A stretch of 7,239 nucleotides of DNA. Source: an uncultured bacterium. Its GTDB lineage: Bacteria > Cyanobacteriota > Vampirovibrionia > Gastranaerophilales > Gastranaerophilaceae. The notes beneath the pieces are model-generated. The model had not been told where the DNA came from. It saw only the letters and a program-made list of their open reading frames with translations, and did not search any database. Shown here one piece after another: positions 1 through 5,773 of this stretch. Within the stretch, counting starts at the first letter, position 1. Each line of letters begins with the position of its first letter. Position numbers and translations under genes: made by a program. The DNA is taken from the NCBI GenBank assembly GCA_900553205.1, contig USCK01000093.1:1-7239 (forward strand). Direction: 5' to 3'.

Positions 1-13
1 ATGCATTGCTTGT

Positions 14-356
14 ATGAATAATATTTTCTATAATAAATCCATTATTTGAACTAATAGTTAATTCAAATGCATTTTTATCCTATACACATTTTATATATGA
101 ATTGAATGAAAGTTTGATAAATGTACAATACTTAAATAAATATAAATTGATAATAAATAGATTTATTGAATTAAAAGAAGAAGAAAATTTAAAAAATACT
201 GATATGAATTTTGAGATTGGTAGTTTATTTGAAATAATATTAAAAGTCTATGAATTACAAGAAGATTCAGAAATTCTTGACTTGATTGATAGATTTTTAT
301 TATTACCAATTTATACATATAGAGATAAAATTAATGAGTTTGAGCGGACACTATAA
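14..356 (+). pseudogene. Hypothetical protein frame without a good start, probably broken
   Basis: The frame is open from position 18 to a TAA at 354-356, but it has no ATG near its beginning and no Shine-Dalgarno sequence. The best initiator in frame is a TTG at 102, again without a ribosome binding site. An ATG at 14 lies in a different frame that stops at 47-49. Removing one T from the TTTT run at 24-27 would join that ATG to the long frame and give about 113 residues. The predicted protein is acidic and helix-rich, with many Leu, Ile, Glu and Lys residues and endings such as LLDLIDRFLL-like helices. I see no signal peptide, membrane segment or known motif. Base composition is poorer in G+C than the genes to the right. 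It could be a frameshifted gene, the tail of one that starts outside the window, or a chance open frame in AT-rich DNA. No function is assigned. Confidence 0.4.
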
Positions 357-502
357 TTAAATCTTGATTTTAGGACTATCTGCTTATATATTTTTTACTT
401 TTCGTATTGTTTTGTAATTATAAAAATCCATATCCGACCTATTGTAAAAAATTACCTACCTCAAAAATAAATTTAAAATTACTCACAAAGTCCTCAAAAG
501 TC

Positions 503-524
503 AAATAATCGTTTTATCCGTACA
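503..524 (+). repeat. 22-bp dispersed repeat, copy 1
   Basis: The core is TAATCGTTTTAT (506-517), followed by CCGTACA. It matches copy 3 (692-713) at 19 of the 21 bases from 504. Its 12-bp core is the exact reverse complement of 640-651 in copy 2. No role is known; candidates are protein-binding sites or remnants of a small mobile element. Confidence 0.6.
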
Positions 525-631
525 ATTTAGATTATGAGGGCTAAATCGTCTATAACATTGGTTTTAAAATAGAAAATTTAAGACAATTCTTGGACAGTAA
601 TGAGACAATGATGACCGGTAAAAGACCGTTT

Positions 632-654
632 TGTAACATATAAAACGATTACTT
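632..654 (-). repeat. 22-bp dispersed repeat, copy 2 (inverted)
   Basis: Read on the minus strand it begins AAGTAATCGTTTTAT and ends GTTACA, one base longer than copy 1. The 12-bp core (640-651) forms a perfect inverted repeat with 506-517, separated by 122 bp. The same bases also contribute to a local hairpin, CGTTTT 627-632 with AAAACG 642-647. Confidence 0.55.
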
Positions 655-691
655 CCGACCGCTAAAACTTAAACACAACGCCAACTTTGCC

Positions 692-713
692 GAATAATCT
701 TTTTATGCGTACA
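692..713 (+). repeat. 22-bp dispersed repeat, copy 3
   Basis: It has the same orientation as copy 1, starting 189 bp further along. It reads AATAATC, then TTTTTAT, then GCGTACA, differing from copy 1 only at the base after AATAATC and at the base before CGTACA. Similarity stops sharply on both sides, so this is a discrete unit rather than part of a longer duplication. Confidence 0.55.
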
Positions 714-764
714 GATAAAATGTCCCGTTAAATTACACTCATCCCTCCTATACTCACACATACT

Positions 765-789
765 AAAAAAGAGCCTTTTCAGGCTCTTT
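765..789 (-). terminator. Rho-independent terminator of tRNA-Ser
   Basis: AAAGAGCC (768-775) and GGCTCTTT (782-789) form a perfect 8-bp stem around a 6-base loop. On the minus strand the stem runs into six consecutive T residues (complement of 765-770). It begins only 6 bases beyond the tRNA 3' end, so it should end the tRNA transcript. On the plus strand the stem lacks a proper T tract. Confidence 0.85.
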
Positions 790-794
790 CTAAA

Positions 795-884
795 TGGAGG
801 AGGAGGTGGGATTCGAACCCACGGGACGCGTGAACGTACGACAGTTTTCAAGACTGCTCCAATCAACCGCTCTGGCACTCCTCC
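795..884 (-). tRNA. tRNA-Ser(UGA)
   Basis: This is a complete class II serine tRNA of 90 nt including an encoded CCA (complement of 795-797). The acceptor stem GGAGGAG pairs with CTCCTCC over 7 bp. The anticodon arm is GCAGT-CTTGAAA-ACTGT, with anticodon TGA at 848-850. An 18-nt long variable arm follows (823-840), and the T arm GTGGG-TTCGAAT-CCCAC is canonical. The long variable arm together with UGA identifies serine and decoding of UCA-type codons. The discriminator base between acceptor stem and CCA reads T (complement of 798), whereas serine tRNAs usually carry G there. It has its own extended -10 upstream and a terminator immediately downstream, so it is probably a monocistronic unit. 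Confidence 0.95.
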
Positions 885-895
885 AGACAAATTGA

Positions 896-903
896 ATTGT
901 AAC
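896..903 (-). promoter_or_regulatory. Extended -10 promoter of tRNA-Ser
   Basis: On the minus strand TACAAT (complement of 896-901) is preceded by TG plus one base, giving an extended -10 (TGTTACAAT). Its position predicts transcription starting about 5 nt before the mature tRNA 5' end at 884. No good -35 hexamer is visible at normal spacing, which is common with an extended -10. Confidence 0.45.
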
Positions 904-987
904 AGAATTAATCTTAACCGAAACAAAATTAAAAGTAAAGCATTTGTTTTAAGACATATTTCAAATGTATCATTTTCTTCTATTCAC

Positions 988-1016
988 TTGACATATAACT
1001 GAATTATGTGGACAAT
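988..1016 (+). promoter_or_regulatory. Promoter of the gcvT-gcvH-gcvPA operon
   Basis: A perfect -35 hexamer TTGACA lies at 988-993. After a 17-bp spacer comes GACAAT at 1011-1016, a 4 of 6 match to the -10 consensus. Predicted initiation near 1023 leaves a leader of about 20 nt before the gcvT start, with AGGGAG at 1031-1036 as ribosome binding site. A leader this short has no room for a glycine riboswitch. Confidence 0.5.
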
Positions 1017-1041
1017 TAAATAATATATAGAGGGAGATATT

Positions 1042-2139
1042 ATGACCAAACAAACTTTTTTACACGATAAACATATCGAATTGCATGCTAAAATGGTAGA
1101 TTTTGCAGGTTGGCATATGCCTGTTCAATATTCTTCTATCATCGAAGAACACAAAACCGTTAGAGAAAATGTTGGTCTGTTTGATGTTTCCCACATGGGC
1201 GAACTTATTGTACAAGGCGAAGACGCTTGTCCTTACCTTAACAAAATTGTTCCTCAAGATATTACAAAACTTGTTGACCGAAAAGCTGTTTATTGCCAAC
1301 TGACAAACAAACATGCCGGTATTATTGACGATTTGATTATCTACAAAATTGAAAATAAAAAATATTTAGTAATCGTAAATGCTGCAAGAATTGATGAAGA
1401 CTTAAACTGGATGGTTCGTAACCAAAGAGGGTTCAATGTTGAAATAATAAACGAATCTCACAATTACTCATTACTTGCAGTTCAAGGTCCTAAAGCAAAA
1501 GAGCTGATGCACAAAATGGGAATTGAAACACTCCCTCCATTCTTCACTATCAAACGAGGCGAATTATATAATGTGAATGTTTGGATTTCAAGAACAGGCT
1601 ACACAGGCGAAGACGGTGTCGAAATCCTTGTTAAAAATGATTTTTCTGAACTACTTTGGGATAAAATTTTGGAATACGGCAGTGAATTCGGTATCAAGCC
1701 TATTGGATTAGGCGCAAGAGATACTTTAAGATTGGAAGCTGCGCTCCACTTATACGGAAATGACCTTGATGAAGAAACAACTCCTATAGAAGCCGGTCTA
1801 TCTTGGTCTATTCCTAAAGAAAAACTTGATGATTATAACGGACGCGCTGTTATTGAAGACCAAATTAAAAACGGTACAAACAAAAAATTAATCGGACTTG
1901 TTATGATAGATAGAGGTATTGCTCGTCATGGCTATGATGTTTATTATAACAACGAAAAAGTAGGTACTATCACCAGTGGAGGTATCTCTCCTGTCCGAAA
2001 CGAAAATATCGCACTTGCTTATGTAAAAGCGCTACCAGATATCAAAGTTGACACAGATATCCAAGTGGAAATAAGAGGCAAGTTATATAACGCTAAGGTT
2101 GTTAAAAGACCTTTCGTAAAAAAGAATAATAAAGGTTAA
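1042..2139 (+). CDS. gcvT: Glycine cleavage system T protein (aminomethyltransferase)
   Basis: Cytoplasmic enzyme that transfers the methylene group from aminomethylated H protein to tetrahydrofolate, giving 5,10-methylene-THF and ammonia. At 365 residues it has the family's normal length. Seen in the sequence: the N-terminal signature KMVDFAGWHMPVQY (17-30), LFDVSHMGE (46-54), the folate-site GIIDDL (93-98, with the catalytic-region aspartates), RTGYTGEDGVEI (184-195), GLGARDTLRLEA (222-233), and a C-terminal domain with GGISP near residue 315. Spacing to AGGGAG (1031-1036) makes the ATG at 1042 a firm start. It is first in an operon with gcvH 25 nt downstream and gcvPA after that. No frameshift or missing key motif is visible. 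Related folate-binding proteins such as YgfZ lack this full set of motifs. Confidence 0.97.
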   Translation: MTKQTFLHDKHIELHAKMVDFAGWHMPVQYSSIIEEHKTVRENVGLFDVSHMGELIVQGEDACPYLNKIVPQDITKLVDRKAVYCQLTNKHAGIIDDLIIYKIENKKYLVIVNAARIDEDLNWMVRNQRGFNVEIINESHNYSLLAVQGPKAKELMHKMGIETLPPFFTIKRGELYNVNVWISRTGYTGEDGVEILVKNDFSELLWDKILEYGSEFGIKPIGLGARDTLRLEAALHLYGNDLDEETTPIEAGLSWSIPKEKLDDYNGRAVIEDQIKNGTNKKLIGLVMIDRGIARHGYDVYYNNEKVGTITSGGISPVRNENIALAYVKALPDIKVDTDIQVEIRGKLYNAKVVKRPFVKKNNKG

Positions 2140-2164
2140 GAATGTTTAGATAAAGGAGAATTGA

Positions 2165-2539
2165 ATGAGCGAAAGTATGTTATGTAGTAAAACTCACGAA
2201 TATATTATTGGTTCTGATGGTAAATACACTATCGGACTTACTGATTATGCTGTAGAACAACTTGGTGATGTTGTATTTGTAGAACTTCCTGAAGTTGGCA
2301 CTGAATACAAAAAGAATGAAGTTTTTGCAACTGTTGAATCTGTAAAAGCCGCATCAGAAATTTACATGCCTGTATCAGGTACTATCACTGCAGTAAACGA
2401 AGATATTGCAGCTACACCTGAATTATTAAACGAAGACCCACATGGCAACGGTTGGCTTGTAAAAATTGATTCTGCAGCAGATGATACAGAATTTACAGAT
2501 TTGTTAGATTACTCAGATTATAAAGAAGAAGTTGAATAA
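2165..2539 (+). CDS. gcvH: Glycine cleavage system H protein (lipoyl carrier)
   Basis: Small cytoplasmic carrier protein of 124 residues, close to the usual 125-130. Its lipoyl-lysine shuttles the aminomethyl intermediate from P protein to T protein and electrons to the L protein. The lipoylation motif is VFATVESVKAASEIYMPVSG (residues 53-72), with K61 the expected lipoylated lysine. Other family marks are HEY (11-13), IGLTDYAVEQLGDVVFVELP (23-42) and DPHGNGWLVKI near residue 100. AAAGGAG at 2152-2158 gives an excellent ribosome binding site for the ATG at 2165. Its stop TAA (2537-2539) overlaps the next start by one base, so translation of gcvPA is probably coupled to it. In some bacteria stand-alone H-like proteins serve lipoate synthesis, but here the operon supports the glycine cleavage role. 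Confidence 0.97.
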   Translation: MSESMLCSKTHEYIIGSDGKYTIGLTDYAVEQLGDVVFVELPEVGTEYKKNEVFATVESVKAASEIYMPVSGTITAVNEDIAATPELLNEDPHGNGWLVKIDSAADDTEFTDLLDYSDYKEEVE

Positions 2540-3771
2540 TGAAAAATTTTATAGCTCATAGTGAAGAAGAAAGACAGGAAATGCTAAACGCAATTTCTTG
2601 TAGCTCTGTTGATGATTTATTTAAAAATCTACCTGTAAAAATGACAGAGTTAAAATTAGACAATCCACTTTCTGAAATGCAAACTCAAAAGAAAGTTAAA
2701 GCAATCGCTAAAAAAAATAACATTGATTATGTATCGTTCTTAGGTGGTGGTGTTTATAACAAATTTATTCCAGCTGCTATTGCTCAAGTTGCACAAAGAT
2801 TTGAGTTTTTGACAGCATATACACCATACCAGCCTGAAATTTCTCAAGGTACATTACAGGTTATGTATGAGTTTCAGTCTATGATATGCAGATTAACAGG
2901 AATGGATGTTTCTAACGCTTCTGTTTATGACGGTGCATCAGCTTGTGCAGAAGCTCTTTCTATGGCTGTAAGATTAAAGAAGAAACAAAAAGTTTTAGTT
3001 TCTAAAACACTAAATCCTGAATACAAACAGGTTATAACAACTTATATGTGGGCTGCAAATATTGAAGTAGAATGGTTTGAAACGCTACCTAAAAATATTG
3101 CAGATTATTCTGCAGTTCTTGTTCAAAACCCTGATTTCTATGGTGAAATTATAGACCTGCCTAATGTTGAAACTTTGTTAATTGTTTGTACAAGATTATC
3201 AGCATTGTCTGTTATAAAACCACCTGTAGAAGCTGATATTGTTGTTGGGGACATACAGGAACTAGGTATTCCAATGGATTTTGGTGGTCCTCATGCCGGA
3301 TTCTTGGCTTGTAAAGAAAAATATGTCAGACAACTTCCTGGAAGAATTGCAGGAAGAACAGTAGATGCAGACGGAAACCAAGCATTTACATTGACATTAC
3401 AAACCCGAGAACAACATATTCGTAGAGAAAAAGCAACAAGTAATATTTGTTCAAATCAAGCATTGGTGGCATTGTGTGCGACTTTGTATTTGTCATTACT
3501 TGGCGAAAAAGGTTTCAGACAAGCCGGAGTTATGTCAAATAATTTGGCACATAAACTTTCTGAAAAACTTGCTGAAAAAGGAATTAAAACTCTAAATAAA
3601 GAATTTTTCAGCGAATTTTTGGTAGAAGTAAAAAATTCAGATAAATTCTTAGCAAAATTAAAGGAAAATAACATCATTGGTGGTCTAAAAATTGACGAAA
3701 CCAAAGTGTTGATTTCGGTTACAGAAATGAATACAGAAGAAGAAATTGATACCTACATTAGCCTTGTTTAA
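2539..3771 (+). CDS. gcvPA: Glycine dehydrogenase (decarboxylating) subunit 1
   Basis: Alpha subunit of the two-subunit P protein, which decarboxylates glycine and loads the aminomethyl group onto lipoyl-GcvH. Visible signatures: VSFLGGGVYNKFIPAA (65-80), TAYTPYQPEISQGTLQ (92-107), GMDVSNASVYDGASA (121-135), GIPMDFGGPHAGFLA (243-257), PGRIAGRT (267-274) and REQHIRREKATSNICSNQAL (290-309). At 410 residues it is shorter than the roughly 440 typical of the family. The gap seems to fall around residues 200-216, where a helix between NPDFYGEI and the LLIV strand is reduced. The alpha subunit lacks the PLP-binding lysine, which family knowledge places in subunit 2 (gcvPB), and gcvPB is not next to it. 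The start overlaps the gcvH stop by one base and has only a weak AAGAAG-type binding site, consistent with coupling. The 3' end overlaps rsmD by 14 bp tail-to-tail. Confidence 0.95.
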   Translation: MKNFIAHSEEERQEMLNAISCSSVDDLFKNLPVKMTELKLDNPLSEMQTQKKVKAIAKKNNIDYVSFLGGGVYNKFIPAAIAQVAQRFEFLTAYTPYQPEISQGTLQVMYEFQSMICRLTGMDVSNASVYDGASACAEALSMAVRLKKKQKVLVSKTLNPEYKQVITTYMWAANIEVEWFETLPKNIADYSAVLVQNPDFYGEIIDLPNVETLLIVCTRLSALSVIKPPVEADIVVGDIQELGIPMDFGGPHAGFLACKEKYVRQLPGRIAGRTVDADGNQAFTLTLQTREQHIRREKATSNICSNQALVALCATLYLSLLGEKGFRQAGVMSNNLAHKLSEKLAEKGIKTLNKEFFSEFLVEVKNSDKFLAKLKENNIIGGLKIDETKVLISVTEMNTEEEIDTYISLV

Positions 3772-4276
3772 TATAGGTTAGGTATTTGTCACCATATTTT
3801 TTCTGTTTAATAATATTCTCAAAAGAACACTCCATATTTACGGGGTGTTCTAATATTATGATATCAGCACGACCTTGCAATACAACCAAAGTTTCTTCAT
3901 ATATACCTGCCGAGTACGGTGGATCTACATAAGCTACATCATATTTTGATTGAAGTTTTGGTATCAAGCTTAAAGCATTACCAATAATTAGATTTGGTTT
4001 TAAACCTAAGTTCTCATAATTTTTTTTTAGAATAAGTGCTGATTTTTTATTTTGTTCAAAAACCGTAACTTTTTCAAACCCACGAGATAATGCCTCTAAT
4101 CCCATTATCCCAGAACCACCATATACATCAAGGAAGGATAAATTTTTAAATTCGCCGAATATAGAAAACAGAGTATTAAACACACCCATTCTTACTTTTG
4201 ACAACGTAGGGCGAGTTATTCTCTCATCAGGAGCAATAACCCTCTGCCCTTTAAATTTTCCACCTGAAATATTCAT
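3758..4276 (-). CDS. rsmD: 16S rRNA m2G966 methyltransferase, RsmD family
   Basis: SAM-dependent methyltransferase predicted to methylate the exocyclic amine of G966 (E. coli numbering) in 16S rRNA during 30S assembly. Seen: the family opening NISGGKFKGQRV, then RPTLSKVRMGVFNTL, the SAM-binding LDVYGGSGIMGLEALSRG, FEQNKKSALILKKN, and the catalytic DPPY within VAYVDPPYSAG. I chose the ATG at 4276 (172 residues) because RsmD proteins begin almost directly with this GGK/R motif. A TTG at 4294 would add six residues without a better binding site. No strong Shine-Dalgarno sequence is visible, only a weak TAAG. It lies 43 nt behind the frameshifted small-heat-shock-like gene and may share its transcript. 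In many bacteria rsmD precedes coaD; here it ends convergently on gcvPA. Confidence 0.92.
   Translation of the reverse strand: MNISGGKFKGQRVIAPDERITRPTLSKVRMGVFNTLFSIFGEFKNLSFLDVYGGSGIMGLEALSRGFEKVTVFEQNKKSALILKKNYENLGLKPNLIIGNALSLIPKLQSKYDVAYVDPPYSAGIYEETLVVLQGRADIIILEHPVNMECSFENIIKQKKYGDKYLTYIKQG
3824..3851. other. 10-bp hairpin within the 3' part of rsmD
   Basis: AGAACACTCC (3824-3833) pairs with GGGGTGTTCT (3842-3851) over 10 bp with one G-T wobble and an 8-base loop. On the plus strand it lies about 52 bases after the gcvPA stop, but AATATTATG follows instead of a T tract. On the minus strand it sits inside the rsmD coding sequence and is followed by TTTTG. It may reduce read-through from the gcv operon or stabilise its 3' end, but it is not a textbook terminator. 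Confidence 0.35.
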
Positions 4277-4319
4277 TCTTATAAAATATAACAAAATATA
4301 ATTATTTAAAAGTATAAAT

Positions 4320-4836
4320 TTAGTCCTCTATAGGAACAGTAACAACATACTTATTCTTATTAACTTGTTTTTTACTCATTTTTTCAAAATTTACATCGTC
4401 ATCAAGAGTATAAGATTGAAAAACTTGTAAAAGATTGAGAATGTTTCTTTTCTACTGTAGCCTTCCCGCTAAAAGATATCGTATTTTTTTGAATTGATAT
4501 ATCTATATTGTTTGGATTGTTGTCAAATGGTTTTAGATTAATTATAAACTTGTATTCTTCAGGACTTTTTATATAATGAACCAGATTTGAGTTTCCGGAT
4601 TCTTGTTCAAAATAGTTTCGCATATGCTGAGGAAGAACTGAATCGGCAGGAATCATTTCTTTTTCCATTTTATTCATTTCTTTATCCAAATGATGCATTG
4701 TGACAAACGGATTGAATAGAGTATTAAAAGCCATTGTTATAGCAAAATAAACGGCAAGGAATGCACCGACCATTACTGCAAAAAACAATCCTATGTATTT
4801 ATATATTTTATTTTTATCTTCATTATTATCAAGCAT
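4320..4836 (-). pseudogene. Membrane-anchored small heat shock (Hsp20-like) protein, frameshifted
   Basis: The reading frame from the ATG at 4836 runs 144 residues and stops at 4402. It has one predicted transmembrane helix (residues about 13-37), a charged linker (50-62), and a domain resembling the alpha-crystallin fold: EEYKFIINLKPFD, then IDISIQKNTISFSGKA, then KKHSQSFTSF. This domain breaks off where the last strands should come. The missing part is present in the next frame and ends at a TAA at 4320-4322: QSYTLDDDVNFEKM, then NKYVVTVPIED. Removing one base from the five-A run at 4419-4423 (five T on the coding strand) restores a protein of about 171 residues with FQSYTLDDDV across the join. 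The start has AAAGGAG at 4845-4851, spaced 8 nt from the ATG; a TTG at 4857 is therefore unlikely. The Hsp20 assignment rests on pattern recognition. The frameshift could be a real mutation, a slippage-controlled site or an assembly error. Confidence 0.7.
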
Positions 4837-4861
4837 AACAAAATCTCCTTTCTGCAATTTG

Positions 4862-4891
4862 ATTTTAGTTCAAAATTTGCAAAAAGTACAA
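4862..4891 (-). promoter_or_regulatory. Possible promoter of the Hsp20-like gene
   Basis: On the minus strand TTGTAC (complement of 4886-4891), an 18-bp spacer and TAAAAT (complement of 4862-4867) form a weak -35/-10 pair upstream of the ATG at 4836. The same interval can fold on itself: TGCAA 4852-4856 with TTGCA 4877-4881, and ATTTT 4862-4866 with AAAAT 4872-4876. The small gene upstream could equally supply transcription through the 68-nt gap. Confidence 0.3.
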
Positions 4892-4904
4892 TTACTCAGT
4901 CGAA

Positions 4905-5096
4905 TTATTTTCCTGATGCTTGATTAAACAATGCCAATGCCATTGGGCTAAGCTCTAAAATATATGCAGGGTCACCAGTTTCTGCAACTTTTACTGCAAC
5001 ATCATCTATTTCTTCCATTGCAGATGAAATAACATCAAGTTGCATAAGTTGAACCTTGCTTGATAATTCTGCATTTAAAACGCTTGTAATATCCAT
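4905..5096 (-). CDS. Small conserved-looking protein, possibly YjfB-like
   Basis: A 63-residue acidic protein predicted to be largely helical, beginning MDITSVLNAELSSKVQLMQL, with a central EEIDDVAVKVAETGDPA and a C-terminal LSPMALALFNQ. There is no signal peptide, membrane helix, cysteine cluster or catalytic motif. The ATG at 5096 was chosen because AAGGA lies 9 nt upstream; an in-frame start at 5138 would overlap the promoter. The MDI opening, length and helical pattern recall the short putative motility protein family typified by Bacillus YjfB, but similarity is too weak to assert this. It has its own promoter and stands between the DNA-repair operon and the Hsp20-like gene, which gives no clear functional hint. 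Confidence 0.72.
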   Translation of the reverse strand: MDITSVLNAELSSKVQLMQLDVISSAMEEIDDVAVKVAETGDPAYILELSPMALALFNQASGK

Positions 5097-5128
5097 AAAT
5101 AAAAATCCTTGTGATAGCTTATATAAAC

Positions 5129-5157
5129 ATGATAGCACATGTCTATAAACTTGTTAA
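5129..5157 (-). promoter_or_regulatory. Sigma70-like promoter of the 63-residue protein gene
   Basis: On the minus strand TTAACA (complement of 5152-5157) and TATCAT (complement of 5129-5134) are separated by exactly 17 bp, each a 5 of 6 match to consensus. Predicted initiation near 5122 gives a leader of about 26 nt before the ATG at 5096. TGATAGC occurs twice on the plus strand (5112-5118 and 5130-5136), flanking the start site, and could be a regulator site. An alternative pair, TAGACA-16-TATAAG, overlaps it. Confidence 0.6.
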
Positions 5158-5183
5158 CCCTACAAAAGTAAAATTTTATTACA

Positions 5184-5771
5184 TTAAATTATAATATCTC
5201 GTATTTTCTTTAAATCTTCAAGCATCAAAACTCTTGGCTTACCAGCTTCCATAGAATGATTTCTTAAAAGATATGATGGGTGAAAAATTGGCATCGATTT
5301 ATATTTTTGTCCATTAACATCTATATCTAACCATTCACCACGAATTTTTGAAATAGGAACTTTTTTATCATAAAAAGACTGCAAAGCCGTTGAACCACAA
5401 AATATCAAAATCTTTGGATTTACAATTCGTATTTGTTCATAAAGATATTTTACGCATTTTTCTTTCTCAGTATTCGTCGGAACCCTGTTTTGCGGAGGAC
5501 GACATTTTACCGTATTTATTATGTACAAATCCTTTTCTCTGTCTATACCTGCCTGAGCAAGAAAATCATTCAACAATTTGCCAGCCCTACCAACAAAAGG
5601 AGTTCCTGTCATATCTTCATTTGCTCCTGGAGCTTCACCTATAAGAATAGCCTTGGCTGTATCAGGATTACCATCTGAAAATACGACATTGTTACGAGTT
5701 TGCCCTAATTCACAAGCCAAACATTTCTCACATTTTGTTTTTAAAATTTCGAGTTCTTCTTTTTTTGTCAT
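5184..5771 (-). CDS. Family 4 uracil-DNA glycosylase (iron-sulfur)
   Basis: DNA-repair enzyme that excises uracil, arising from cytosine deamination or dUTP incorporation, to start base excision repair. At 195 residues it has normal length. Seen: GEAPGANEDMTGTPFVGRAG (45-64), the motif that activates water and binds uracil, and the motif-3 histidine in IFHPSYLLRN. Four cysteines match the 4Fe-4S cluster ligands of the family: C17 and C20 (C-x2-C), then C90 and C106 (C-x15-C, around VKCRPPQNR). C14 is an additional cysteine. This pattern separates it from family 1 Ung, which has no cluster. The ATG at 5771 lies 2 nt after the stop of the M16-like gene, so the two are almost certainly one operon. 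Its own ribosome binding site is poor, pointing to translational coupling. Some relatives are annotated as SPO1 DNA polymerase-related proteins. Confidence 0.95.
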   Translation of the reverse strand: MTKKEELEILKTKCEKCLACELGQTRNNVVFSDGNPDTAKAILIGEAPGANEDMTGTPFVGRAGKLLNDFLAQAGIDREKDLYIINTVKCRPPQNRVPTNTEKEKCVKYLYEQIRIVNPKILIFCGSTALQSFYDKKVPISKIRGEWLDIDVNGQKYKSMPIFHPSYLLRNHSMEAGKPRVLMLEDLKKIRDIII

Positions 5772-5773
5772 AA

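Larger units (their letters stand above)
357..760. other. Gene-poor low-GC intergenic stretch
   Basis: This stretch of about 400 bases has no credible coding region on either strand. It holds three related copies of a ~22-bp sequence (listed separately) and two short hairpin-capable sequences: CGGT/ACCG at 616-619 and 625-628, and CGTTTT/AAAACG at 627-632 and 642-647. On the minus strand an AGGAGG-like sequence near 745-750 precedes an ATG, but that frame stops after four codons. The region lies just past the 3' end of tRNA-Ser and next to a probably broken gene. That fits an accessory or decayed segment, although no integrase or insertion-sequence end is visible. Confidence 0.5.

Noticed and set aside
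745..760. AGGAGG plus ATG on the minus strand as a small gene start
   Set aside because: The frame ends after four codons, so it cannot encode a meaningful protein.
669..926. 85-codon open frame on the minus strand
   Set aside because: It runs straight through the complete tRNA-Ser gene and its terminator; proline- and arginine-rich segments are just translated tRNA sequence.
1060..1314. Open frames on both strands inside gcvT
   Set aside because: They lie wholly within a strongly conserved gene, have no ribosome binding sites and show no protein motif.
3456..3704. 82-codon minus-strand frame inside gcvPA
   Set aside because: It is antisense to a conserved coding region, with no start signals or family features.
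3824..3851. Rho-independent terminator for the gcv operon
   Set aside because: The stem is good, but no T tract follows on the plus strand and it lies within rsmD coding sequence; listed only as a hairpin.
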